A DNA stretch of 6,882 nucleotides, taken from positions 1-6,882 of the forward strand of contig JAQGPB010000045.1 in the NCBI GenBank assembly GCA_028293265.1, written 5' to 3'. The notes under the pieces were generated by a model that had not been told where the DNA came from, did not search any database, and worked only from the letters and a program-made list of their open reading frames with translations. Below are positions 1 to 6,882 of this stretch, in pieces. The stretch comes from Pedosphaera sp. (GTDB taxonomy: Bacteria; Verrucomicrobiota; Verrucomicrobiae; Limisphaerales; Pedosphaeraceae). Position 1 is the first letter of the stretch. Each line of letters begins with the position of its first letter. The position numbers were made by a program, and so were the translations under genes.

Positions 1-62
1 AGCTTCCACCCGCTTTTGCGCGAGCATTGTGACCCTGAACCGTCCGGCGCTCAAGGTCTTCA

Positions 63-115
63 CCCTCGCCCCGAGAGGAACGAGCGGGGAGAGGGCCGGG
101 GAGAGGGGCTGCTCC
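63..115. repeat. G-rich intergenic repeat, copy 1, with hairpin
   Basis: Positions 63-73 (CCCTCGCCCCG) pair with 85-95 (CGGGGAGAGGG) with one mismatch across an 11-nt loop, followed by a second GGGGAGAGGGG unit at about 98-108. The segment from 85 onward matches 183-210 closely. This resembles the dispersed 'CCCTC.CCCC / GGGGAGAGGG' intergenic repeats I recall from other environmental bacterial genomes, but membership in a family is inference because only this window was read. Confidence 0.5.
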
Positions 116-182
116 AAACGCATCACAACGTACATGCATGGTGAATCCAGCCATCTAAAACTGCCGCCACCGCCGAGGTTAA

Positions 183-210
183 TGGGGAGGGTTGGGGAGA
201 GGGGTCGCTC
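183..210. repeat. G-rich intergenic repeat, copy 2 (right arm only)
   Basis: This segment has the same order as 85-114: GGGGAG, a short G-rich stretch, GGGGAGAGGGG, then a pyrimidine-G-CTC end. It differs by a 2-nt deletion and a few substitutions. The C-rich left arm that forms the hairpin in copy 1 is not recognisable here, so this copy appears degenerate. Confidence 0.45.
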
Positions 211-308
211 TTTTCCGTGGTTCATGGAGCGGGGAAAAACTACGTCAATCGGGATAGCTTCTAAGCTGGAACGATGCAGTTGAAATGCAGGAAATAGTCT
301 GGGGGAAC

Positions 309-351
309 GCGCCCGCCCCGGGCGCTGTTCGGCGCGCCCTCGCGCCGAACA
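309..351. other. Two adjacent perfect GC-rich hairpins, possible operon end structure
   Basis: Hairpin A is GCGCCCG (309-315), loop CCC, CGGGCGC (319-325). Hairpin B is an 11-bp perfect stem, 326-336 with 341-351, around the loop CCCT. They abut with no spacer. They lie about 96 nt beyond the stop codon of the leftward response-regulator gene, so they could stabilise the 3' end of that transcript or help terminate it. No run of T follows on either strand, so they do not fit a canonical intrinsic terminator. A REP-like repeat is an alternative. Confidence 0.4.
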
Positions 352-446
352 CCGGAGACGTGGTGCCGGCCAAATCGTGTGGCTTTGTCCATCGCGCAGC
401 CCATTTTCAACTGCCCCATTCCGGCCAAGCCATCGAAAAAGTCCGC

Positions 447-1085
447 TCATTTCTTGAGAAATTTTGCCACCGCCTCGGTGCGCGAACGCACATGCAGCTT
501 TTCGTAAATCCGGCGGATGTAATTGCGCACGGTATGAATGCTCAATTCCAACCGGTCGGCAATTTCCTTGTACGCCAATCCCTGCGCCAGCGCTTCCAGC
601 ACTTCGCGCTCACGGCGCGACAAATCTGCGGAATCAGTCCCGTGCGGCGCTGAATCTTGAAATGATTGCACCACCTTGCGCGCGATCAACGCGGACATCG
701 GCGCGCCGCCCGCCACGACTTCCCGGATCGCATCCAGCAATTGCGCCGGCGGCAGCCGCTTCAGCAAATAACCGCTGGCCCCGGCCGCAAGCGCGCGAAA
801 AATTTTCTCGGTGTCCTCAAACACGGTCAGCATCACCACCTGCGCGCCGGGCAAAAGTGTTTTCAGTTCGCGCACGCACTCGATGCCGTCCGGCGCGTGC
901 GCGCCGAGATTGATGTCCATCAGCACCACGTCCGGCGGTGCCTGTGGCAATCCCGCCAGCGCCTCGCGCGCGCTCGCATATGCGTTCAGGCAGCGAAGTC
1001 CCGGCGCGGAATTCAGGTAGCCGGCGATGTTCTCGCGCATGTCCGGCGAGTCGTCCACAATTGAAATAGTGATGGCTTTGCTCAT
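447..1085 (-). CDS. NarL/LuxR-family DNA-binding response regulator
   Basis: This is a cytoplasmic two-component response regulator of 212 residues, the usual length for the NarL/FixJ type. The receiver domain covers roughly residues 4-120. It has the acidic pair D11/D12, the phospho-acceptor D57 in the VVLMDINL strand, switch T87 and conserved K109. A LuxR-type helix-turn-helix spans about 152-206, with LSRREREVLEALAQG, the KEIADRLELSIHTV turn and the YEKLHVRSRTEAV recognition end. The loop after D57 is two residues longer than in the standard DxxLPGMxG form. The ATG lies 4 nt after the stop of the sensor kinase gene. The nearest GGAGG is 18 nt from the ATG, too far for an ideal ribosome site, so translation is probably coupled to the kinase. 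The kinase upstream is the likely phosphodonor. Its target genes are unknown; the divergent enzyme gene or the operon itself are plausible. Confidence 0.93.
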   Translation of the reverse strand: MSKAITISIVDDSPDMRENIAGYLNSAPGLRCLNAYASAREALAGLPQAPPDVVLMDINLGAHAPDGIECVRELKTLLPGAQVVMLTVFEDTEKIFRALAAGASGYLLKRLPPAQLLDAIREVVAGGAPMSALIARKVVQSFQDSAPHGTDSADLSRREREVLEALAQGLAYKEIADRLELSIHTVRNYIRRIYEKLHVRSRTEAVAKFLKK

Positions 1086-1089
1086 GATG

Positions 1090-4000
1090 TTAAATTTTTT
1101 CCGCCTCCAGCGGGATGCTCAAATCTACGGTCGTGCCCTCGCCCGGGCGGCTCTGAATCGTGCATTCGCCTCCAATATCTTTCAGGCGGCGTTGGATGTT
1201 CGGCAAGCCGTTGCCGCCTCCGCTCAACGGCGACGCAACCGCAACCTGGGCCGGCTCGAAACCACGGCCATTGTCCCGAATGATAATTTGCAGGCGTTTT
1301 TTCCCGGAATTGATTTCCACCCGCACATGCGTCGCTCCGGCATGCTTGAGGATGTTGTTCAGGCATTCCTCAAACGCCAAAAATAAATTATGCCGCATCT
1401 CGGCGGACATCGCCATTTCGGGCAGTTCGCCCTGCAGCCGCATGTCGCATTGCAGCGAGGTGTCCTGAAAATATTCGCGCGCATATTGGCCCAGATAGCC
1501 GACCAGATGTTCCAAGGTGTCATTGCGCGGGTTGACGGCCCAGACGATCTCATCCAATGACTTGAGCAATTCCCGCGAAGTGAGCGCAATCGAATCAATT
1601 TTGTTTTTGACCTGCCCTTCTTCCCGCAATTCCACCTTCGCGCGCTCGCTGAGGAAGGAAATCTTGGTCAGCTTGGAGCCGATTTCGTCATGCATGTCCT
1701 GCGCGATGCGCACGCGTTCCCGGTCCATCGCCTGATGCTGTTTCAACTGGTCCAGATGGCGGCGGAACCGGCGATGCGAAACGATCCGCACCGTGCCCGC
1801 CACAACGCACGCAGCGAACAATCCGCCCGACCCGAGCACCCACGGCGTCCGCCAAAGCGGAACCGGAATGATGAACGCCAGCGTCTCGCCGGTTTTGTTC
1901 CAAACGCCTTCGGCATTGCAAGCCGTCACATGAAACTGATATTGGCCCCCGGCCAATCGCCCAAATAAAACTTTTCGTTTCGGGCCACCCTCGACCCAGT
2001 CGGCATCGAACCCGTCCAGCTTGTGACGAAACAGCACCTTGCCCGGCTCCTCGAAACTCAACGCGGTGAATTGAAACTCCAGCTCGCGCAGGCTGGCGGG
2101 GAGCTTCAGCAATGTTGCAGGTTCATTGAGCGAATCACTGCGCGAGGACTTGCTCAAACGGATTGGTTCATTGTTGACCAGCACCGCTTCAAGATGGACT
2201 TGCGGCGCAGGCTTCTCCGGTTCCACCCCGCGCGTATCTATTCCCACCAGGCCGCTCGTGGTGGCAAACCAAAGCCGCCCTTCGCGCGAGCGGAGCGCCC
2301 GCGGCCAGCCCACGCTGGTCGTTCGTGAAGAAGCGATTTCCGTCTCGAGCAACAGCCTCGCTTTCGGCGGCGCAGTGCCATTCAACGCCTCAACCACCGA
2401 ACTGTTCGCAATCTGCCACAGGCCCTTCGGCATGAGCAGCCAGACATCGCCCTCGTCGTCCTCCACCACGCCCGATACGACGTCATCCGGCAGCCCGTCT
2501 TCCATATTCCAAGTGGACCAGCGCGTTCCTTGCAGGCATCCGAGGCCGCCGCCCGCCGTGCCGACCCACAGCCCGTGACGCTTGCCCTCAGACAAGCCAA
2601 GGATTGATTTCCCGCTCAATTGCGGTGCCAGCTTCACCGTGGCTACATTTTGAAAATGCTCGTCACTCCTCACCAAAACCCCGTTCCCCGTCCCCACCCA
2701 CAGCCCGCCCTGTAGCGCCGGCAACAGCGCCGTGACCGGCGACCCCGGCAAACCATCCGCCTTCGCAAACGTCGCCATCACCCCGTTCGCAATGCGATGC
2801 AGCATCCCCGACTGCGTGCCCGCCCAAACCGCTCCCTCCGCGTCGGTGCAAACCGCCAGCACGCAATCATCGGACAATCCGTTCGCGGTGGTGAACACCG
2901 CCGCCCTCCCATCCTTCACCTGGTAAAGCCCCGTCCCGGCCGTCCCAATCCACAGGCTCGCATCCGCCCCGATGCACAACGACGACGGAATGTCCTGCCC
3001 CAGCGACCACGTCCCTTCGAGCACTTTTTCAAAACGATCTTCTGTGCTCGCATACAATCCGCCCGATTCCATCCCCACATAAATCCGCCCCGACGCATCC
3101 GTCATCAGGCAGGTCGCCGCGCCCGGCGGCAATCCCTGGTTGCCTTTCAGCAGCGCAAAACTTTGCGGCCGCAATTGCACCAATCCCCCGTCGGCAATTC
3201 CCAGCCAAAGATTCCCTTCGTGATCCTCGCAAATCGCCCGCACATCATTCGGCCAGCGTCCTTCATTCAGCGTCACCGGCTGAAATTTCGTCCCGTCAAA
3301 ACCAAACACCCCGCGCCCGCTCGCGCCGACCCACAGCCGCCCGCCGCCCCCTTCGCACAAGCTCCAAATCCGCGTCATTGCTGATTTCTCGCCCGGGAAA
3401 TAATTGATGCGCTCCTTGCCCTCGGCCAGATTGATCAGATACGTCGCGCAAAACGCCCAAAGATTTCCCCGGCGATCCTCATAAACTTCCAGGAACTCCT
3501 GCTCCTGTTCCTGCCCGTCGGTCGGAAAATGATACCGCGTTATCCGTCCATCCGCATACCGGCACATCCCGCCGCGCGTCGTGATCCACACCGTCCCCGA
3601 GCGCGCCGCATGCACGCTCGAAACCTGGTTGTCCGGCAAACCGTCCTGCGTCGTGAACGCATCAAACTTGCGCCCATCCCGCCGGTTCACGCCACGCCGC
3701 GTCGCGATCCATAGCCGCCCTTCGCCATCCAACGTCAGGCTGCGCACCCCCTCATCCAGCAAGCCCTCCGCCCGCCCAAAATGTTTCGCCTCTCCATCTG
3801 CCCACGAAAAAAGCCCCTGCTCCTGCGACCCAATCCACAAATGCCCGCTCCCATCTTCGCACAACGCCGTCACCGAAACCTGCCCGTTGCTGCCCTGCGG
3901 CGGCAGCGGCACCACGGTAAATTTCACCCCGTCAAACCGCGCCAGCCCCGCCCCCGTGCCAATCCACAGATACCCGTCCTTCGTCTGCAAAATCGTCGTC

Positions 4001-4179
4001 ACCGATGCGTCCGGCAACCCATCCGCCTTGCCCCACGAGCGCACTCCAAAATCCTTCAACATCCCGCCAATTTCAGCGCCCTGCGCCTTCGTCCAAACAC
4101 CGGCGAACGCCAAAATAATGCCTGCCGCAATTAACTGCTGAATCTTCAATCTGCGTCCGAATCTATACCCGCCCCACAT
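1090..4179 (-). CDS. Two-component sensor histidine kinase with double Reg_prop propeller
   Basis: This is a membrane sensor kinase of about 1029 residues (numbered from the ATG at 4179). An N-terminal signal or anchor segment (about 13-35) is followed by 14 Reg_prop-type repeats (about 50-650), many of the form GLPD-x-V...G-x-LWIGT-x-x-GL-x-R-x-DG, enough for two seven-bladed beta-propellers. A Y_Y_Y domain (about 700-772) and one transmembrane helix (about 779-800) follow. The HisKA_3 domain has phospho-acceptor H830 in the HDxxxxxL motif (HDEIGSKL). HATPase_c (about 927-1025) keeps the N-box asparagines near 941-942, DNGRG at 969-973 and GGGNGL at 987-992, so it should be active. There is no fused receiver or AraC domain, unlike Bacteroides hybrid (HTCS) sensors; the separate regulator downstream fills that role. 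The frame is open to a TTG at 4188, which would add three residues. I prefer the ATG, although neither start has a well-spaced Shine-Dalgarno. Related sensors often detect polysaccharide fragments, but the ligand here is unknown. Confidence 0.93.
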   Translation of the reverse strand: MWGGYRFGRRLKIQQLIAAGIILAFAGVWTKAQGAEIGGMLKDFGVRSWGKADGLPDASVTTILQTKDGYLWIGTGAGLARFDGVKFTVVPLPPQGSNGQVSVTALCEDGSGHLWIGSQEQGLFSWADGEAKHFGRAEGLLDEGVRSLTLDGEGRLWIATRRGVNRRDGRKFDAFTTQDGLPDNQVSSVHAARSGTVWITTRGGMCRYADGRITRYHFPTDGQEQEQEFLEVYEDRRGNLWAFCATYLINLAEGKERINYFPGEKSAMTRIWSLCEGGGGRLWVGASGRGVFGFDGTKFQPVTLNEGRWPNDVRAICEDHEGNLWLGIADGGLVQLRPQSFALLKGNQGLPPGAATCLMTDASGRIYVGMESGGLYASTEDRFEKVLEGTWSLGQDIPSSLCIGADASLWIGTAGTGLYQVKDGRAAVFTTANGLSDDCVLAVCTDAEGAVWAGTQSGMLHRIANGVMATFAKADGLPGSPVTALLPALQGGLWVGTGNGVLVRSDEHFQNVATVKLAPQLSGKSILGLSEGKRHGLWVGTAGGGLGCLQGTRWSTWNMEDGLPDDVVSGVVEDDEGDVWLLMPKGLWQIANSSVVEALNGTAPPKARLLLETEIASSRTTSVGWPRALRSREGRLWFATTSGLVGIDTRGVEPEKPAPQVHLEAVLVNNEPIRLSKSSRSDSLNEPATLLKLPASLRELEFQFTALSFEEPGKVLFRHKLDGFDADWVEGGPKRKVLFGRLAGGQYQFHVTACNAEGVWNKTGETLAFIIPVPLWRTPWVLGSGGLFAACVVAGTVRIVSHRRFRRHLDQLKQHQAMDRERVRIAQDMHDEIGSKLTKISFLSERAKVELREEGQVKNKIDSIALTSRELLKSLDEIVWAVNPRNDTLEHLVGYLGQYAREYFQDTSLQCDMRLQGELPEMAMSAEMRHNLFLAFEECLNNILKHAGATHVRVEINSGKKRLQIIIRDNGRGFEPAQVAVASPLSGGGNGLPNIQRRLKDIGGECTIQSRPGEGTTVDLSIPLEAEKI

Positions 4180-4407
4180 CCTTGCCAACGTAAAGCTGCT
4201 CGCATTGTGGCCGATTTATGCCACATGACCCCGTCCATCAACCCGGCTAAGCTACCTCCAGCACCCGATCATCAACCGCGTCTCGGCCACCGATTGTCTT
4301 TGCAAGCCTGGAAAACCTGCGACACTCGCCCGGCCAATATCACGGTGATGAACCTCGCAATATTCGTGCGATGAAACGTGCCGCAGTCGTTCGCAAATAC
4401 TAATCTT
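4180..4407. promoter_or_regulatory. Divergent control region between sensor operon and secreted enzyme gene
   Basis: This region lies between two genes read in opposite directions, so both promoters should be within it. I see no gene in it. Two short symmetrical elements stand out: TGTGGC-N8-GCCACA at 4206-4225, close to the kinase start, and the 11-nt palindrome ATCACGGTGAT at 4339-4349, 58 bp before the enzyme ATG. On the minus strand a weak promoter-like pair (TTGATG, 15 nt, CATAAA) places the -10-like box at the loop of the first inverted repeat. No convincing plus-strand promoter or strong ribosome-binding site before the ATG at 4408 could be identified by eye. Confidence 0.5.
4206..4225. 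promoter_or_regulatory. Inverted repeat TGTGGC-N8-GCCACA, candidate operator
   Basis: The two six-base arms are perfectly complementary around eight A/T-rich bases, 26 bp upstream of the kinase ATG. The size and symmetry suit a dimeric DNA-binding protein such as a NarL-type regulator, or alternatively a small hairpin in the kinase leader transcript. Only one copy is visible, so the assignment is tentative. Confidence 0.3.
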
Positions 4408-6882
4408 ATGAAGAGTTGTCTCCTGCCCTGTCTCGCGGTCGCCCTCGCCGCCCTCAGCCTCGGCCAGCTCCACGCCCAGCCATTCCGGCCGCCCTCGGTG
4501 CCGCTCATCACCTTTGATCCCTACCTCAGCGTCTGGTCGCCTTCCGATCATCTGACCGGCCACACCACCGAACATTGGACCCACCGCGAACATTCCCTCG
4601 TCAGCCTCATCCGCGTGGACGGCCAGGTCTTCCGGCTCATGGGCACGAATCCCAAGGACGCCCCCGCCCTGCCGCAGGTCGGCCTCGAAATCACCCCCAC
4701 CCGCAGCATCTACGATTTCGAAAACGCCAGCATCCACGTCACCCTCACCTTCATGACGCCGGCCTTGCCCAATGATCTCGACGCGATGGCTCTCCCGCTG
4801 AGTTTCCTCACCTGGCAAGTCCGTTCCACGGATGGCAAGGAACATTCCGTCGCGCTCTACGACAGCACCAGTTCCCAGCTCGTCGTCAACCGTAATCAGG
4901 AAAAAGTGCAATGGGGCCGCGAGAAAGCCGGTGACCTCACCGCTCTCCGCCTCGGCACCGCCGAGCAAAAAATCCTCGGCTCTTCCGGCGACGACCACCG
5001 CATCAATTGGGGCTACGCCTACGCCGCCGCTTCCAGCGCCCAGGCCAAATCAGCCGTCGGCGCGGATCAAGCTTTGGTAAACGCCTTCATGACCACCGGC
5101 CAACTTCCCGCCTCCGACGATGCCCGCATGCCGCGCGCGGTGAACGATGCCGAACCGGTCATGGCCTTCGTCTTCGACCTCGGCCGCGTCGCCGATAAAC
5201 CGGTCACGCGCCAGGTCATCGTCGCCTACGACGAAATCTTCGCCATCAAATATTTCGGTCACAAGCTGCTCCCTTTCTGGAAACGCAACGGCGCCACCGC
5301 TTCCGAAATGCTCCGCCACGCCGCGAAGGAATATCCCTCGCTCGCCAAACGCTGCGCGGACTTTGACGCCCGCCTCGTCGCCGACGCCACGAAGCTCGGC
5401 GGCGCAAAATACGCCCGCATGTGCGCCCTCGCTTATCGTCAATGCGCCGCCGCCTGCGGTCTCGCCGCCGATGCCAACAAGCAGCCGCTCTTCTTCACCA
5501 AGGAAAACACCAGCAACGGCGACATCGCCACCGTGGACGTCATTTTCCCCATGGACCCGCAATGGCTCCTGCTCAGTCCCGCGCTCGCGAAGGCCACGCT
5601 CGTCCCCATCCTGAGCTACGCCGCAAGCTGGCATTGGAAATTTCCCAACGCGCCGCATGACCTCGGCACGTATCCCATCGCCAGCGGCACCGATGACGGC
5701 GGCGAAGGCATGCCCGTCGAGGAAAGCGGCAACATGCTCATTCTCTGCGACGCCATCGCGCAGGCCGATGGCAACGCCAAATTCGTTTCGCCTTGGTGGC
5801 CCCAGTTGACCCAATGGGCGAAATACCTTGAGAACTACGGCCTCGATCCCGAGAACCAGCTTTGCACCGACGACTTCATGGGCCATCTCGCTCACAACGC
5901 CAATCTCTCCGTGAAAGCCATTCTCGGCCTCGCCTGTTATGGTGATCTCTGCCACCTGCGTGGTGATGAAGCGAACGCCGCCAAGTATCATCAGCTTGCC
6001 AAAACCGACGCCGAACACTGGATGAAAGTCGCCGCCGAAGGCGATCACTACCGCCTCGCGTTCGACAAGCCAAACACTTGGAGCCAAAAATATAATCTCG
6101 TCTGGGACCGCATCCTCGGCCTGAACATTTTCCCGCCGGAAGTCGCGCAAAAAGAAATCGCCCAATACAAAAAAGCCATGCAGCGCTTTGGCGTGCCGCT
6201 CGATTCACGGACCAAGCTTACCAAAACCGATTGGTCCATTTGGAGCGCCACCCTCGCCGACAATCAGGACGACTTCGAAGCCTTGACCTCTCCCATTTAT
6301 GCTTATCTCGGTGAAACCACCGCCCGCTCGCCGTTCGTGGATTCCTTCATGACGGATGATTCGCACAGCGACGGCATGCACGCGCGCCCGGTGATCGGCG
6401 GCGTGTTCATCAAGATGCTGACCGACCGCCCGACCTGGAAAAAATGGGCGAGCGCGGGCAAAGTCAAAGTCGGCGATTGGGCCCCGTTGCCGGAATCCCC
6501 CAAGATCACCGAAGTCGTCCCCACTTCCCAGCAGACCGCCTTGATCTGGCGCTACACCACGCAGAAACCGGCCGGTGATTGGGCAAAAGCTGATTACGAC
6601 GCCACCGCCTGGAAGGAAGGTCCCGGCAGCTTCGGCACCAGCGGCACGCCCGGCGCCGTTCCCCGCACCCGCTGGGACACCGGCGACATCTGGCTCCGCC
6701 GCGAAGTTCAACTCCCCGCCGCCAAATATTCCAACCTGCAATTCTTTGTAGATCACGACGAAGACGTGGAAGTGTACGTCAACGGCGTCCTCGCCTCCAC
6801 CGACCAGGGTTTCACCACCAGCTACGTCCCCTTGGAAATCAGCCCCGACGCCCTCGCCCTGCTCAAGCCCGACGCGAAAGTC
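4408..6882 (+). CDS. Secreted glutaminase-A-like DUF4965 family protein with C-terminal beta-sandwich domain (3' partial)
   Basis: The open frame begins at ATG 4408 and runs 825 codons to the window edge without a stop. Residues 1-23 form a signal peptide (LHA before QPF), so the product is exported. Order of parts: a DUF4964-like start (about 25-90, with RPPSVPLITFDPYLSVWS), a DUF5127-like beta region (about 95-310), the DUF4965 core (about 315-510) with DVIFPMDP, HDLGTYP at 417-423 and MPVEESGNML at 435-444, then a six-hairpin-type helical part (about 490-690) with GHLAHNANLS, KTDWSIWSATLADN and ARPVIGG. This architecture matches the Aspergillus glutaminase A (GtaA) family; bacterial members are mostly uncharacterised, so hydrolysis of glutamine or another extracellular substrate is inference. 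From about 712 a further domain (D-x-A-x-W-K-x-G-x-G-x-FG, then LRREVQLP and DEDVEVYVNG) resembles the galactose-binding-like sandwich of GH2 enzymes. The gene is divergent from the sensor operon, which may control it. No Shine-Dalgarno is evident. Confidence 0.9.
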   Translation, partial: MKSCLLPCLAVALAALSLGQLHAQPFRPPSVPLITFDPYLSVWSPSDHLTGHTTEHWTHREHSLVSLIRVDGQVFRLMGTNPKDAPALPQVGLEITPTRSIYDFENASIHVTLTFMTPALPNDLDAMALPLSFLTWQVRSTDGKEHSVALYDSTSSQLVVNRNQEKVQWGREKAGDLTALRLGTAEQKILGSSGDDHRINWGYAYAAASSAQAKSAVGADQALVNAFMTTGQLPASDDARMPRAVNDAEPVMAFVFDLGRVADKPVTRQVIVAYDEIFAIKYFGHKLLPFWKRNGATASEMLRHAAKEYPSLAKRCADFDARLVADATKLGGAKYARMCALAYRQCAAACGLAADANKQPLFFTKENTSNGDIATVDVIFPMDPQWLLLSPALAKATLVPILSYAASWHWKFPNAPHDLGTYPIASGTDDGGEGMPVEESGNMLILCDAIAQADGNAKFVSPWWPQLTQWAKYLENYGLDPENQLCTDDFMGHLAHNANLSVKAILGLACYGDLCHLRGDEANAAKYHQLAKTDAEHWMKVAAEGDHYRLAFDKPNTWSQKYNLVWDRILGLNIFPPEVAQKEIAQYKKAMQRFGVPLDSRTKLTKTDWSIWSATLADNQDDFEALTSPIYAYLGETTARSPFVDSFMTDDSHSDGMHARPVIGGVFIKMLTDRPTWKKWASAGKVKVGDWAPLPESPKITEVVPTSQQTALIWRYTTQKPAGDWAKADYDATAWKEGPGSFGTSGTPGAVPRTRWDTGDIWLRREVQLPAAKYSNLQFFVDHDEDVEVYVNGVLASTDQGFTTSYVPLEISPDALALLKPDAKV

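Larger units (their letters stand above)
1..446. other. Intergenic region without a convincing gene
   Basis: I see no supportable protein or RNA gene here. Two plus-strand frames stay open from the left edge (to about 146 and 285), but both read straight through the low-complexity GGGGAGAGGG repeat units and show no domain or conserved motif. The first few dozen bases could still hold the end of a gene lying to the left. Contents worth noting are an imperfect hairpin and two repeat copies (63-115 and 183-210) and two adjacent perfect hairpins (309-325 and 326-351). The right part is the 3' flank of the leftward response-regulator operon, whose stop codon is at 447-449. Confidence 0.6.

Noticed and set aside
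29..283. An 84-codon plus-strand open frame in the left intergenic region
   Set aside because: Its translation consists mainly of the repeat-encoded GERAGERG-type sequence. There is no ribosome-binding site or domain.
2741..4030. Similar DNA stretches recurring inside the kinase gene (for example GGCAA.CCATCCGCCTT near 2748 and 4014)
   Set aside because: These encode the conserved K-A-D-GLP blade boundary of the propeller repeats. They reflect protein repeat conservation rather than a separate DNA repeat or CRISPR array.
2797..4141. Several plus-strand open frames opposite the propeller part of the kinase, rich in Pro, Arg and His
   Set aside because: They are antisense shadows of the LWIG/GLPD repeats, with composition typical of reversed GC-rich codons.
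4252..4998. A 248-codon minus-strand open frame across the intergenic region and the enzyme start
   Set aside because: It overlaps the signal peptide and DUF4964-like region of the real gene, has compositional bias and no domain signature, and would occupy the divergent promoter region.
5050..6165. A 371-codon open frame on the minus strand opposite the secreted enzyme gene
   Set aside because: It lies wholly inside the plus-strand gene, which carries unmistakable family motifs. The translation is G/V/A/E-rich with no recognisable domain, as expected from the antisense of GC-rich codons.
6205..6756. A 183-codon minus-strand open frame near the right edge
   Set aside because: It is antisense to the six-hairpin and beta-sandwich regions of the secreted enzyme, with low-complexity G/A-rich translation and no motif.

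Overview
The window looks like chromosomal DNA from a GC-rich Gram-negative bacterium, most likely a soil or freshwater Verrucomicrobium of the Pedosphaera/Limisphaerales type. This placement is an inference. It rests on the gene style (a large propeller-type sensor kinase without a fused response regulator, and a secreted DUF4965-family enzyme with an extra C-terminal beta-sandwich) and on a G-rich intergenic repeat. No rRNA or marker gene is present to confirm it.

Layout. Positions 1-446 hold no convincing gene. They contain two partial copies of a GGGGAGAGGG-type repeat and a pair of adjacent perfect GC-rich hairpins. Positions 447-1085 (minus) encode a NarL/LuxR-type response regulator. 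Positions 1090-4179 (minus) encode its partner, a sensor histidine kinase with an exported N-terminal region of 14 Reg_prop-type repeats, a Y_Y_Y domain, one transmembrane helix, and HisKA_3 and HATPase_c domains. The two genes lie 4 nt apart, kinase first, and are almost certainly one operon. About 230 bp of intergenic DNA (4180-4407) separates this operon from a divergent gene at 4408-6882 (plus). That gene encodes a secreted glutaminase-A-like (DUF4964/DUF5127/DUF4965/six-hairpin) protein that runs off the right edge inside an appended galactose-binding-like domain.

How the parts may work together (inference). The kinase would sense a periplasmic or extracellular ligand through its propellers and phosphorylate the regulator across the 4-nt gene junction. 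The regulator could then act on the shared divergent control region, which contains two short inverted repeats, and so couple detection of a substrate to secretion of the enzyme. The sequence shows the arrangement but does not prove the regulatory link. Both long genes carry many open frames on the opposite strand; these are by-products of GC-rich codon usage and are not annotated.
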